Assembly: GCA_014155875.1 (NCBI GenBank)
Contig: JACEFZ010017866.1
Span: forward strand, 124,001-188,000
Direction of reading: 5' to 3'
Length of the DNA stretch: 64,000 nt
Origin: Cepaea nemoralis
Lineage: Eukaryota > Mollusca > Gastropoda > Stylommatophora > Helicidae
Below the pieces are notes generated by a model. The model saw only the letters and a program-made list of their open reading frames with translations, did not search any database and was not told the DNA's origin. Below are positions 53,430 to 64,000 of this stretch, piece after piece. A program made the translations under genes and the position numbers. Within the stretch, counting starts at the first letter, position 1, and each line of letters opens with the position of its first letter.

Positions 53430-53515
53430 GAAAGCTGGCCACTATGTCCCTCACTTTGGCAAGCGTAAAGCCCAGACGTGGAGCCCGTGTGCGACCGTGC
53501 TTATGAAACTACTCC
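53430..53515. repeat. Dispersed repeat, second copy of 37340-37505
   Basis: 'ggaaagctggccactatgtc' and 'cctcactttggcaagcgtaa', then 'gcgaccgtgc'. The rest of the flank is CT-rich. Confidence 0.45.
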
Positions 53516-53725
53516 CGCAGTTCTATATCCACTTCTCTAGCGCGTGACCCCTTCTCGTTCTCTATCTCTCCTCCACGATTCTCTTTCTCCTTCAACACTG
53601 ACTCCTCTCTATTTTGCCCCTCTCTCTAATTCTCTTTCTCTCGTCCGCAAGCCTCCCCTCACTTTCTTCGTCTCTCCTTTTCGCTTTCTCCCGGTTCATT
53701 AGAGGGGACGAAAGAGGTACAGAGA

Positions 53726-53729
<4 letters not shown>

Positions 53730-53804
<75 letters not shown>

Positions 53805-53892
53805 CGAACGAACGAACAAACAAATGAACGAACGAACGAACAAACAAACGAACGAACAAACAAGCGAACGAACGTTATTTTCAAAGGGTCAT

Positions 53893-53990
<98 letters not shown>
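53730..53990. repeat. Two (GA)n tracts joined by an AACG-rich cassette
   Basis: (GA)n at 53729-53799, (GAAC)n-type units at 53800-53873, the cassette in reverse ('ttattttcaaagggtcataa' at 53876-53894), then (GA)n at 53898-53980. Same cassette as at 10764, 13942 and 49112. Confidence 0.95.
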
Positions 53991-53991
<1 letters not shown>

Positions 53992-54978
53992 AAGCAACGA
54001 CGAGAACGGGAGACACAGGGCAGAAAAGGCAATATATTTTACAAAGCGACAGAATAGGTTGTAAATTAAAACTATGGGTAGCACCCCAACAATTCCCTCC
54101 AAATGCCAGCAAGCGAAGCAGGCAGGTGTCAGACTGACAGGGCACCCAAACATAAAACAACAGTCTCTGACAGAAAAGTGGGCGGTCACTAACACGAGTA
54201 GGCGTGGCTTCATTGTTTACACAAGAAACTTGTTGTCTATTTGGTACATACAGAAATGCGCGGTTCAGAAACGCCATGACTTGTGACACAGGCTCCTCTT
54301 GCAGGTTTTTGTAGCCCATATAATCTTCTGACATGTACGAGGACTGCAGGCAGTTCTACTGCGGGAGGGATCTGTAGCGTTGATTGTGGATTTTAAAGTT
54401 GCTTCACTGGTTCCAGTTTTCACGTCAAAATTTACTTGTGCCATAAGACAATTGCTTTGTTGTTTCACGTAGAAATATGTTTGTTCATCTTTATATTTTG
54501 TTTCTTCGTCTCCTTTGTTTCTTCTTCTTCTTTTCTTCTTCGTCACTGCCTTTCGCGTCGACTGCTTGTTCCTCTTATTCTCTATATCCGTCTTCTTCCT
54601 TTTCTTCCTTCTCCTCCTTCCTGTATATTTACATAAGGAGTACTCGACCAGAGGTGGTTGAGATTAACATAGCAATTGTTCTGAAATTCAACATATACAG
54701 GCCACAAACACTTCCTCTGGTTTCCACACATCGGACACTTTAACAGCAAATGCCCACATATCCCTTCGTCGTGTCCACGGTTGCACTCTCTGGTGTAAGT
54801 CGTTGAGATGATGTTGAGCAGATGCCACTCCAGCGATGCCCAGTGTGTAGCCTGTATACGGCTACTTGACCAGTCCCGTGCGTTTGGTGTTCGGTGCCAA
54901 CCGTGGGACGGTCAGACCGCTTCCCAGTTAATTCTACACCTGCTTCAGCAGGGTCTGCTCAGCTCTCTGATCACACAG
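53991..54978. other. Unassigned sequence
   Basis: No gene or repeat family recognised. TC-rich near 54500-54630. Confidence 0.4.
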
Positions 54979-56935
54979 ATCATCCCAAATGGGGGTTAGT
55001 GTGGAGTCTGTTGGCGGTGAAATACCCGATACAGATCATCCCAAATGGGGGTTAGTGTGGAGTCTGTTGGCGGTGAAATACCCGATGCAGATCATCCCAA
55101 ATGGGGGTTAGTGTGGAGTCTGTTGGCGGTGAAATACCCGATACAGATCATCCCAAATGGGGGTTAGTGTGGAGTCTGTTGGCGGTGAAATACCCGATAC
55201 AGATCATCCCAAATGGGGGTTAGTGTGGAGTCTGTTGGCGGTGAAATACCCGATACAGATCATCCCAAATGGGGGTTAGTGTGGAGTCTGTTGGCGGTGA
55301 AATACCCGATACAGATCATCCCAAATGGGGGTTAGTGTGGAGACTGTTGGCGGTGAAATACCCGATACAGATCATCCCAAATGGGGGTTAGTGTGGAGTC
55401 TGTTGGCGGTGAAATACCCGATACAGATCATCCCAAATGGGGGTTAGTGTGGAGTCTGTTGGCGGTGAAATACCCGATACAGATCATCCCAAATGGGGGT
55501 TAGTGTGGAGTCTGTTGGCGGTGAAATACATGATACAGATCATCCCAAATGGGGGTTAGTGTGGAGTCTGTTGGCGGTGAAATACCCGATACAGATCATC
55601 CCAAATGGGGGTTAGTGTGGAGTCTGTTGGCGGTGAAATACCCGATACAGATCATCCCAAATGGGGGTTAGTGTGGAGTCTGTTGGCGGTGAAATACCCG
55701 ATACAGATCATCCCAAATGGGGGTTAGTGTGGAGTCTGTTGGCGGTGAAATACCCGATACAGATCATCCCAAATGGGGGTTAGTGTGGAGTCTGTTGGCG
55801 GTGAAATACCCGATACAGATCATCCCAAATGGGGGTTAGTGTGGAGTCTGTTGGCGGTGAAATACCCGATACAGATCATCCCAAATGGGGGTTAGTGTGG
55901 AGTCTGTTGGCGGTGAAATACCCGATACAGATCATCCCAAATGGGGGTTAGTGTGGAGTCTGTTGGCGGTGAAATACATGATACAGATCATCCCAAATGG
56001 GGGTTAGTGTGGAGTCTGTTGGCGGTGAAATACATGATACAGATCATCCCAAATGGGGGTTAGTGTGGAGTCTGTTGGCGGTGAAATACCCGATACAGAT
56101 CATTCCCAAATGGGGGTTAGTGTGGAGTCTGTTGGCGGTGAAATACCCGATACAGATCATCCCAAATGGGGGTTAGTGTGGAGTCTGTTGGCGGTGAAAT
56201 ACCCGATACAGATCATCCCAAATGGGGGTTAGTGTGGAGTCTGTTGGCGGTGAAATACCCGATACAGATCATCCCAAATGGGGTTAGTGTGGAGTCTGTT
56301 GGCGGTGAAATACATGATACAGATCATCCCAAATGGGGGTTAGTGTGGAGTCTGTTGGCGGTGAAATACCCGATACAGATCATCCCAAATGGGGGTTAGT
56401 GTGGAGTCTGTTGGCGGTGAAATACCCGATACAGATCATCCCAAATGGGGGTTAGTGTGGAGTCTGTTGGCGGTGAAATACATGATACAGATCATCCCAA
56501 ATGGGGGTTAGTGTGGAGTCTGTTGGCGGTGAAATACATGATACAGATCATCCCAAATGGGGGTTAGTGTGGAGTCTGATGGCGGTGAAATACCCGATAC
56601 AGATCATCCCAAATGGGAGTTAGTGTGGAGTCTGTTGGCGGTGAAATACATGATACAGATCATCCCAAATGGGGGTTAGTGTGGAGTCTGTTGGCGGTGA
56701 AATACCCGATACAGATCATCCCAAAAGGGGACTGGTGTTGAGTCTGTTGGCGGTGAAATACCCGATACAGATCATCACAAATAGGGACTGGCGTGGAGTC
56801 TGTTGGCGGTGACATACCCGATACAGATCATCACAAATAGGGACTGGTGTTGAGTCTGTTGGCGGTGACATACCCGATACAGATCACCCCAAATGGGGAC
56901 TGGTGTTGAGTCTGTTGGCGGTGAAATACCCGACA
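54979..56935. repeat. 56-bp tandem satellite, about 35 near-identical copies
   Basis: Unit 'gggggttagtgtggagtctg', 'ttggcggtgaaatacccgat', 'acagatcatcccaaat' (56 bp). Most units are identical; a variant with 'acatgat' for 'acccgat' becomes common after 55970, and the last four units are diverged ('gggactggtgttgagtctg'). Homogeneous centre and diverged edge fit expansion by unequal exchange. Confidence 0.98.
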
Positions 56936-56999
56936 CTCGCCAGGACACTCTAGCAGTCCAGGACTAATCACATCATCAACATGCGCCATCCGATAAGCG

Positions 57000-57748
57000 T
57001 GGGCGGTCAAGATTCGCCATTTTACACGATCACCAGAGTCGTGGATCAGCTCCATGTTCTAGTCTCTACCATGCATGTGGCCAAGCCATCCAGATATGTA
57101 CTTCTCTGCCTTCTGCTTGCTCTTTTCCCATCAATCTTGCCAGTTGTCACCAAGTTCTCTAGATTATTTCTTATCACAACGTGCCCAAATGAGTCTGACT
57201 GTCTACGTCTAATTTCTCTAATCATTATTTTGTGTGTGTGTAGGACTTGCTCATTGGTTTTTCTTACTGTCCATGGTAATTTTTGTATTTTCCTCAAAAA
57301 CCAAATTTTCACTGCCCGTAGATGTTTTTCAACATGTCTGCTCATTGTCCACGTCTCACATCGATACAAAAGTACAGGCTCTATGTAGCAATTCAACACT
57401 CTTTTTCTCGTTGTAATTAACATCGTTTTGTTGGTCAGTATGCTTTCCATCTTGCAAACGACTTCCTTCGCCATGTCGATTCTTGTTCTAGTTAGACTCT
57501 TCAAGACACGTACCATCAGATGTTATGACTATTCCTCGATAAATGTACAGATTCATGTGTTTAAGATCATTCGCATTTACCCATATATTACACTGTGTTA
57601 CTTCCTTCTTCCCAGTGACGACCGTAATCTGTGTCTTCTGACAATGTAATTCTAACCCTAGCCTATACATGCTGTGCTGAATGATGACCTGGGCACATCC
57701 TAGTATGACTCTCCCCAGATGTGTAGCTCCAATACTAGCCTTGCACAC
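57000..57748 (-). pseudogene. LINE RT thumb to C-terminus
   Basis: Minus strand, two frames. First 'LELHCQKTQITVVTGKK' and 'YRGIVITSDGTCLEESN' (57488-57748). Then 57046-57516: 'RIDMAKEVVCKMESILTNKT', 'LNCYIEPVLLYRCETWTMSR', 'KIWFLRKIQKLPWTVRKTNE' and 'SFGHVVIRNNLENLVTTGKI' plus 'DGKRASRRQR'. This is the conserved C-terminal part of an RTE-like or L2-like RT. The 157-residue frame is free of stops, so it is younger than the copies at 885, 21900 and 44333. The palm is missing. The 3' end lies near 57000. Confidence 0.82.
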
Positions 57749-57949
57749 ACAGCAGGTTTCAGGGCTTGAGGAAGGGAAGGAGAACTATGCAGCACAGTCC
57801 TCTATAAGATGATACTGTGGTACAGGTTTGGGAGAAGTCTCTACACCAACACCACCTTGGCTGGTACAGGTCTTTGACCGGGCTCACACTACCAGCAAGG
57901 CGGTGGGTCGGACTTCAGAGGGTTCCCTCTACCACCCACCAAGAAACTA
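57749..57949. other. Unassigned sequence
   Basis: No gene recognised. Confidence 0.4.
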
Positions 57950-59500
57950 ACCAAACAAAAAACAGCGAGCCAGCCAACTAACCAACCAGCTCGCCCATCA
58001 GCACACCCGCCAATCAACTAACCAAATAAACAACAGCGAGCCAGCCAATTAACCAAATAGCCCGCCCATCGGCACACACGCCAATCAACTAACCAAACAA
58101 ATAAAAGCGAGCCAGTCAACTAACCAACCAGCCCGCCCATCGGTACACCCGCCAATCAACTAACCAAACAAATAAAAGCGAGCCAGCCAACTAACCAACC
58201 AGCCCGCCCATCGGCACACCCGCCAATCAACTAACCAAATAAACAACAGAGAGTCACCCAACTAATCAATCAACCTGCCCATCGGCACACCCACCAATCA
58301 CCTAACCAAACAAATAAAAGCGAGCCTGCCAACTAACCAACTAGCCCGCCCATCGGCACACCCGCCAATCAACTAACCAAACAAATAAAAGCGAGCCAGC
58401 CAACTAACCAACCATCCCGCCAATCGGTACACCCGCCAATCAACTAACCAAACAAATAAAAGCGAGCCAGCCAACTAACCAACCAGCCCGCCCATCGTCA
58501 ACCCACCAACCAACTAACCAAACAAGTAAAAACGAGTCAGCCAACTAACCAACCAGCCCGCCCATAGACACACCCACCAACCAACTAACCAAACAATTAA
58601 AAGCGAGCCAGCCAAATAACCAACCAGCCCGCCCATAGACACACCCACCAACCAACTAGCCAAACAAATAACAGCGAGCCAGCCAAATAACCAACCAGCC
58701 CGCCCATCGACACACCTGCCAATCAACTAACCAAACAAATAAAAGCGAGCCAGCCAACTAACCAACCAGCCCGCCCATCGACAACCCACCAACCAACTAA
58801 CCAAACAAGTAAAAGCGAGCCAGCCAAATAACCAACCAGCCCGCCCATCGACACACCCACCAACCAACTAACCAAACAATTAAAAGCGAGCCAGCCAACT
58901 AACCAACCAGCCCGCCCATCGGCACACCCGCCAATCAACTAACCAAACAAATAAAAGCGAGACAGCCAACTAACCAACCAGCCCGCCCATCGACAACCCA
59001 CCAACCAACTAACCAAACAAGCAAAAGCGAGCCAGCCAAATAACCAACCAGCCCGCCCATAGACACACCCACCAACCAACTAGCCAAACAAATAACAGCG
59101 AGCCAGCCAACTAACCAACCAGCCCGCCCATCGACACACCCACCAACCAACTAACCAAACAATTAAAAGCGAGCCAGCCAACTAACCAACCAGCCCGCCC
59201 ATAGACACACCCACCAACCAACTAGCCAAACAAATAACAGCGAGCCAGCCAACTAACTAACCAGCCCGCCTATAGACACACCCACCAACCAACTAGCCAA
59301 ACAAATAACAGCGAGCCAGCCAACTAACCAACCAACCAACCACCCAACCAACCAGCTAAACAACCAACCCCCAACCAATCAACCAACCAGCTAAACAACC
59401 AACCAATCAACCAACCAGCTAAACAACCAACCAATCAATCAAACAATCAACCAAGCAACCAACCACTAACCAACCAGCCAACCAACTAACCAATCCACTC
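57950..59500. repeat. 71-bp tandem repeat, about 20 copies
   Basis: Unit 'accaaccagcccgcccatcg', 'gcacacccgccaatcaacta', 'accaaacaaataaaagcgag', 'ccagccaacta' (71 bp). After about 59325 it degrades to short caacc units. Minus-strand frames rich in Trp, Gly and Leu are artefacts. Confidence 0.97.
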
Positions 59501-59795
59501 AGTCACCAAACTAGTCAATCAAAACCTCAGAGCGTTGGAAAGGATCCTGCACTTATTTTTTGTTTTGTTTTAACATGAGGTTGTGTTTCACTGGCTGAGT
59601 TTGCTTTTGCATACAACAACGACAGAAGCGCATCACCAACAGCCTGTCTACGTGGTCATTTGGCTGTCTGACATTTGACGCATGGGCTAATTGGCTTGGT
59701 TTAGAATGTTTCTGAATCCCGATACATAACTTAGATAGATGCATGCATCACCTGATTACGCTAATAGTGTCACAAATATGACTTTAGACTGGGAA
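59501..59795. other. Unassigned sequence
   Basis: No gene recognised. Confidence 0.4.
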
Positions 59796-59799
59796 CCTA

Positions 59800-60180
59800 T
59801 CATCCCAATCTGTGATGTATGTAAATTGTGAATATCTGACAAATTAGTGGGATATACTAACTACCCAATTGTGTGACTGAACGGGAACCTATACATACAG
59901 ACACCTGATTGGTCTCTTTGAATATGTGACAACTCAGCGAGATATACTAACTAACCAATTGTGTGACTGACTCTACACATGCAGACATCTGATTGGTCTC
60001 TTTGAATATGTGACAACTCAGCGAGATACACTAACTAACCAATTCTTTGAATGACTCTACACATGCAGACCTCTGATTGGTCTCTTTGAATATCTGGCAA
60101 CTACGAGGAATATTCTAACCAACCAAATGTGCGAGTGAGCCCACAAATACAGATACCTGATTGGTCTATATGTGGTTTGC
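59800..60180. repeat. About 84-bp tandem repeat carrying CCAAT boxes, 4-5 copies
   Basis: Unit 'ctgattggtctctttgaata', 'tgtgacaactcagcgagata', 'tactaactaaccaattgtgt' and 'gactgactctacacatgcag'. Each unit has ATTGG and CCAAT, so paired CCAAT motifs recur upstream of the TATA box at 60230. Confidence 0.88.
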
Positions 60181-60229
60181 AATACCATCTCATTATTGTC
60201 GTTTCGCAAATTTACGCGTCATACCATGG

Positions 60230-60239
60230 TATATAAAAG
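60230..60239 (+). promoter_or_regulatory. Candidate TATA box below the CCAAT array
   Basis: 'tatataaaag' is a good TATA match 50 bases after the CCAAT-bearing array. A transcription start would be expected near 60262. Downstream is only a short frame beginning ATG at 60280 ('MRYSKLVITVIFS', hydrophobic, then a stop at about 60337), and no gene. It could be a chance match. Confidence 0.3.
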
Positions 60240-60418
60240 TGGATGGGTGTGACGAGTAGATTTGCTCACGACATACGATATGAGGTATTCTAAACTGGTC
60301 ATTACCGTCATCTTTTCTCAGAAAATTGAAGGAAAATGAATTGGATATAATGAACTTTCTCCAGGTTAAGGACCGTGGCATGTGGAGAAACGGTGACCTC
60401 TACGCTAGTTGGCAAAGG

Positions 60419-60420
60419 AC

Positions 60421-60458
<38 letters not shown>

Positions 60459-60460
60459 AA
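60419..60460. repeat. (ATG)n microsatellite
   Basis: Pure gat/atg run. Confidence 0.95.
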
Positions 60461-60594
60461 AAACCGCTGCTGCCAGTTTGTGATTGCTGAGAAAGGAATT
60501 GTCTAGTGAAGGTAGCTGTCACATGCGTAACATTATAATGATGATATCTGCACAATTCGGTGATGTCTGAGTATGTGCCGATGTGCCCTTTGAC

Positions 60595-61029
60595 TAGGGT
60601 GGCCAGATACTGGGCACCAAAAAAGACATAATCAGAGGGGAAAAAAAAGAGGACAGAGAAGGACATATTGAATGTTTCATGTGAATCGTTCCAGATTAAA
60701 CCCACAATCAGTACAAGTTTATTACAATAGCTGCCAATAAGTGTACTCTTAGCGAATCTACCAAGAAACAATCATGTTAAAAAATAAATATAAATTCAAT
60801 GGAGACCTTTTTCAAAATGCTAAAAACATTATTTAAACATCCGATTGTAGAATTGATACATTATAATCTTCAGTAATAACTCATAAAATAAAATAAAATT
60901 TTTTTTAAAACCCATAAAATAAAAGAAACGCAGGAAATATTAAAGGTTTTTAGCTTTGCCTGCCGGAGGGAGAATATTAGGCTAAAAGGGAGGACATGTC
61001 CTCTTTATGCCGGACATCTGGCAACCCTA
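60595..61029. mobile_element. hAT-like MITE with 8-bp TSD
   Basis: The left end 'tagggtggccagatactggg' and the right end, whose complement is 'tagggttgccagatgtccgg', are imperfect inverted repeats. The flanking octamers 'cctttgac' (60587-60594) and 'catttgac' (61030-61037) match at 7 of 8, the TSD length of hAT elements. About 435 bp, no transposase frame. The internal palindrome 'ggacatgtcc' lies near the right end. Confidence 0.85.
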
Positions 61030-61098
61030 CATTTGACCCAGTACCTTCCTGCTCCACAGACTGGTGTCCATTTCCGCGCGTTCTGTTCTCCACCGCCT

Positions 61099-61100
<2 letters not shown>

Positions 61101-61161
<61 letters not shown>

Positions 61162-61182
61162 GTGTGTGGCTGTGTGTGTGTG
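61101..61182. repeat. (GT)n microsatellite
   Basis: About 80 bases of gt with two interruptions. Confidence 0.97.
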
Positions 61183-61189
61183 GACACCA

Positions 61190-61585
61190 GTGGTGAAAGT
61201 GTAGTATCTTCGCCGAGGCACATCCCTTGGCAGGCCTGTCTGGAGAATAAAGTCGTTTCAGCGTGTGCAGCATTCTCTTGCACGGAAACCATTCACAAAT
61301 TAAAACTAACCATACTAACCTATTCTGTTTGCTATCCATGACATAATGACAAAATACAAGAGTCTATTCGTCAAATAGAGAATAAGGAAATAATGTTGAC
61401 CTACAACGCTTCTTCTTCTTGCTTTTTATCTCCTCCTTCTCGTCCCCCTTCTTCTTCTTCTTCTTCTGTTTCTTCATGGTTCACTTTCAGAGGCCAGTAT
61501 GAATAAATGCAAAGAAAGCAGCAGTAACTTCATCTTGTCAACATTTCCATGGAGTTTGTCCTCAAATGGAGCTGCTCTAAGCCAA
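61190..61585. other. Unassigned sequence with a CTT-rich tract
   Basis: CTT-rich at 61411-61475. No gene recognised. Confidence 0.4.
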
Positions 61586-61589
61586 ACTT

Positions 61590-63620
61590 TTTCAACGCCA
61601 TCACGCTTCCTGGTTCACACAACATTCTCAAGTGAGACTCTCCCTGGTTCACACAATATTCTCTAGTCAGTCTTTTCCTGGTTCACACAACATTCTCTAG
61701 TGAGACTCTTCCTGGTTCACACAATATTCGCCAGTGAGTCTCTTTCTGGTTCACACAACATTCCCTCGTGAGTCTTTTCCTGGTTCACACAACATTCTCA
61801 TGTGAGTCTCTTCCTGGTACAATATTCGCCAGTGAGTCTCTTCCTGGTTCACACAACATTCTCTAGTGAGTCTTTTAATGGTTCACACAACATTCTCAAG
61901 TGAGCCTTTCCCTGGTTCACACAATATTCGCCAGTGAGTCTTCTCCTGGTTCACACAACCTTTTCTAGTGAGTCTCTTCCTGGTTCACACAATATTCTCC
62001 AGTCTTCACGTCTCTTCCGGGTTCACACAATATTCTCCAGTCTTCACGTCTCTTCATGGCTGAGACAACATTCTCCAGTGAGTCTATTCCTGGTTCACAC
62101 AACCTTCTCCAGTGAGTCTCTTCTTGGCTGACACAAACTTCTCCAGTGAGTCTCTTCCTGGCAGACACAACCTTCTCCAGTGATTCTCTTCTTGGCTCAC
62201 ACAACCTTCTCCAGTGATTCTCTTCTTGGCTCACACAACCGTCTCCAGTGAATCTCTTCTTAGCTGCCACAGCCTTCTCCAGTGTGTCTCTTCACGGCAG
62301 ACACAACCTTCTCCAGTGTGTCTCTTCTTGGCAGACACAACCTTCTCCAGTGTGTCTATTCTTGGCAGACACAACCTTCTCCTGTGGGTCTCTTCTTGGC
62401 AGACACAACCTTCTCCAGTGAGTCTCTTCCTGGCAGACACAACATTATCCATTGAATCTCCTCTTGGCTGACACAACGTTCTCGAATGTTCGCGTCTCTT
62501 CCTGGCTGACACAACCTTCTCCAGTGAGTCTCTTCTTGGCAGACACAACCTTTCCCAATGAGTCTTTTCTTGGCTGACACAACCTTCTCCATTGTTCACT
62601 TTTCTTCCTGGCTGACACAACCTTCTCCGGTAAGTTTCTTCCTGGCAGACACAACCTTCTCCAGTGAGTCTCTTCTTGGCAGACACAACCTTTCTCAATG
62701 AGTCTTTTCTTGGCTGACACAACCTTCTCCATTGTTCACTTTTCTTCCTGGCTGACACAACCTTCTCCGGTAAGTTTCTTCCTGGCAGACACAACCTTCT
62801 CCAGTGAGTCTCTTCCTGGCAGACACAACCTTCTCCCCTTCTCCATTGTTCACTTTTCTTCCTGGCTGACACAACCTTCTCCGGTAAGTTTCTTCCTGAC
62901 AGACACAACCTTCTCCAGTGAGTCTCTTCTTGGCAGACACAACCTTTCCCAATGAGTCTTTTCTTGGCTGACACAACCTCCTCCATTGTTCACTTTTCTT
63001 CCTGGCTGACACAACCTTCTCCGGTAAGTTTCTGCCTGGCAGACACAACCTTCTCCAGTGAGTCTCTTCTTGGCAGACACAACCTTTCTCAATGAGTCTT
63101 TTCTTGGCTGACACAACCTTCTCCATTGTTCACTTTTCTTCCTGGCTGACACAACCTTCTCCGGTAAGTTTCTTCCTGGCAGACACAACCTTCTCCTGTG
63201 AGTCTCTTCCTGGCAGACACAACCTTCTCCATTGTTCACTTTTCTTCCTGGCTGACACAACCTTCTCCGGTAAGTTTCTTCCTGGCAGACACAACCTTCT
63301 CCAGTGAGTCTCTTCCTGGTTGACACAACATTCTCCAGTGAGTCTCTTCCTGACAGACACAACCTTCTCCATTGTTCACGTCTCTTCCAGGTTGACACAA
63401 ATTTCTCCAGTGTGTATTTTCCTGGCAGACACAATCTTCTCGAATGAGTATTTTTATGGCGGAGACAACCTTCTCTAGTGAGTCTCTTCCTGGCTGACAC
63501 AACCTTCTCTAGTGTTCACGTCTCTTCCGTGTTGACAACCTTCTTCATTGTGTCTCTTCCTGGCTAACACAACATTCTCCAATGAGTCTCTTCCCGGCTG
63601 ACACAATCATCTTCAGATCC
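61590..63620. repeat. 34-bp minisatellite with higher-order units, about 60 copies
   Basis: Unit 'gagtctcttcctggcagaca' plus 'caaccttctccagt' (34 bp), earlier units reading 'ctggttcacacaacattctc'. From about 62540 a larger block (with 'cattgttcacttttcttcct' and 'ccggtaagtttcttcctggc') recurs several times. Long minus-strand frames (for example 62231-62986 and 62850-63500) are charged repeats such as 'EKVVSARKRLTGEGCVCQEE'; they come from the array, not a gene. Confidence 0.95.
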
Positions 63621-64000
63621 CTCGTCTCATAAAGTGCCTTAAGAACGTCGATTGTCTTGTCGTGGTATCGACTATCAACATTCCCTGCAGTACTTTGATT
63701 TTCTGTGCCGCTGACAGAAGTCGTAATATTCTATGGCGAAACCACGTCTCTGTAGCATCCTGTGTCTTTCCACTCTCTTCTTTCAGTGTCCACAGTTGAC
63801 AGGCACAATGTTGAGTAGGGCACCATGGTGAAGTACCGCAACTAAAGGACTCATTCACACGCCCTGAGGGTACTAGGTATAGAGTACTGGCCGCACATTT
63901 GAGTAGACCAATCGGCTGTCACTGAGTGATGATGTCAATGTCAAGCGACCTCCTTCATATCTCAAAATATTTCTTCTTACCTATTTCTTGCAGGGTCTAC
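63621..64000. other. Unassigned sequence
   Basis: About 63890-63940 ('gagtagaccaatcggctgtc', 'actgagtgatg') weakly resembles the repeat at 25-110 and 9230-9295. No gene recognised. Confidence 0.4.

Noticed and set aside
54979..56935. CRISPR-like array of regular repeats
   Set aside because: Units are contiguous with no unique spacers, no cas genes are near, and the surroundings are eukaryotic.
58514..59150. Trp/Gly/Leu-rich membrane-like repeat protein
   Set aside because: Translation of the 71-bp tandem repeat on the minus strand.
62231..63500. Charged repetitive proteins of 200-250 residues
   Set aside because: Frames through the 34-bp array; no start context, no unique domain.

Overview
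The window looks like a repeat-dominated, probably intergenic stretch of an invertebrate nuclear genome, most likely a mollusc and perhaps a gastropod. The reasons are non-LTR retrotransposons (LINEs) carrying apurinic endonuclease, reverse transcriptase (RT) and RNase H domains; a Penelope-type GIY-YIG relic; several tRNA-headed SINE families; a mariner relic; hAT-type MITEs; and very abundant micro- and minisatellites. The taxon is inferred from the style of the repeats, not from any marker gene. I recognise no host protein-coding gene. Nearly all long open frames lie in tandem arrays or transposon relics.

Layout. 0-6 kb: decayed LINE ends, a young 5'-truncated LINE copy (2322-2846) with a 13-bp target-site duplication (TSD), two hAT MITE copies and SINEs. 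7.4-8.9 kb: a 33-bp minisatellite. 9.7-10 kb: an internally deleted mariner. 12.2-13.9 kb: a 16-bp minisatellite interrupted by a short retroposon. 14.3-14.8 kb: a Penelope GIY-YIG relic beside an RT scrap. 15.07 kb: a tRNA-like sequence. 16.3-17.7 kb: two complex minisatellites. 19-26 kb: SINEs, LINE ends and microsatellites. 26.27-27.79 kb: a second copy of the 2.3-kb LINE, longer, with its own 13-bp TSD.

30.5-40 kb is the best-resolved part. A 37-bp minisatellite is split by a LINE of about 6 kb (30733-36748, TSD of 12 bp), which is itself split inside RNase H by a 1.1-kb chimeric element (34243-35331, TSD of 11 bp). The 3' end of the LINE is the same sequence as a short element called A here. 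A occurs as separate insertions, several with TSDs, at 12.6, 37.5, 41.6, 46.4 and 50.3 kb. 40.7-41.3 kb is (TAG)n. 43-52 kb holds RT relics and SINEs. 55-57 kb is a homogeneous 56-bp satellite, 57.9-59.5 kb a 71-bp array, 59.8-60.2 kb an 84-bp CCAAT-bearing array upstream of a TATA box, 60.6-61.0 kb a hAT MITE, and 61.6-63.6 kb a 34-bp array.

Family names used below are local labels. A: short element ending in (GAA)n, equal to the 3' end of the 30.7-kb LINE. B: tRNA-headed SINE ending in 'gtaaaggatatgcaac'. C: tRNA-Leu-like SINE. E: SINE ending in (CTAAA)n, sharing its tail with the 26-kb LINE. H: the chimeric family at 15.7 and 34.2 kb. The 'genes' here work together only as parasites: SINEs appear to borrow LINE tails for mobilisation. 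Coordinates of decayed repeats are approximate to about 20 bp.
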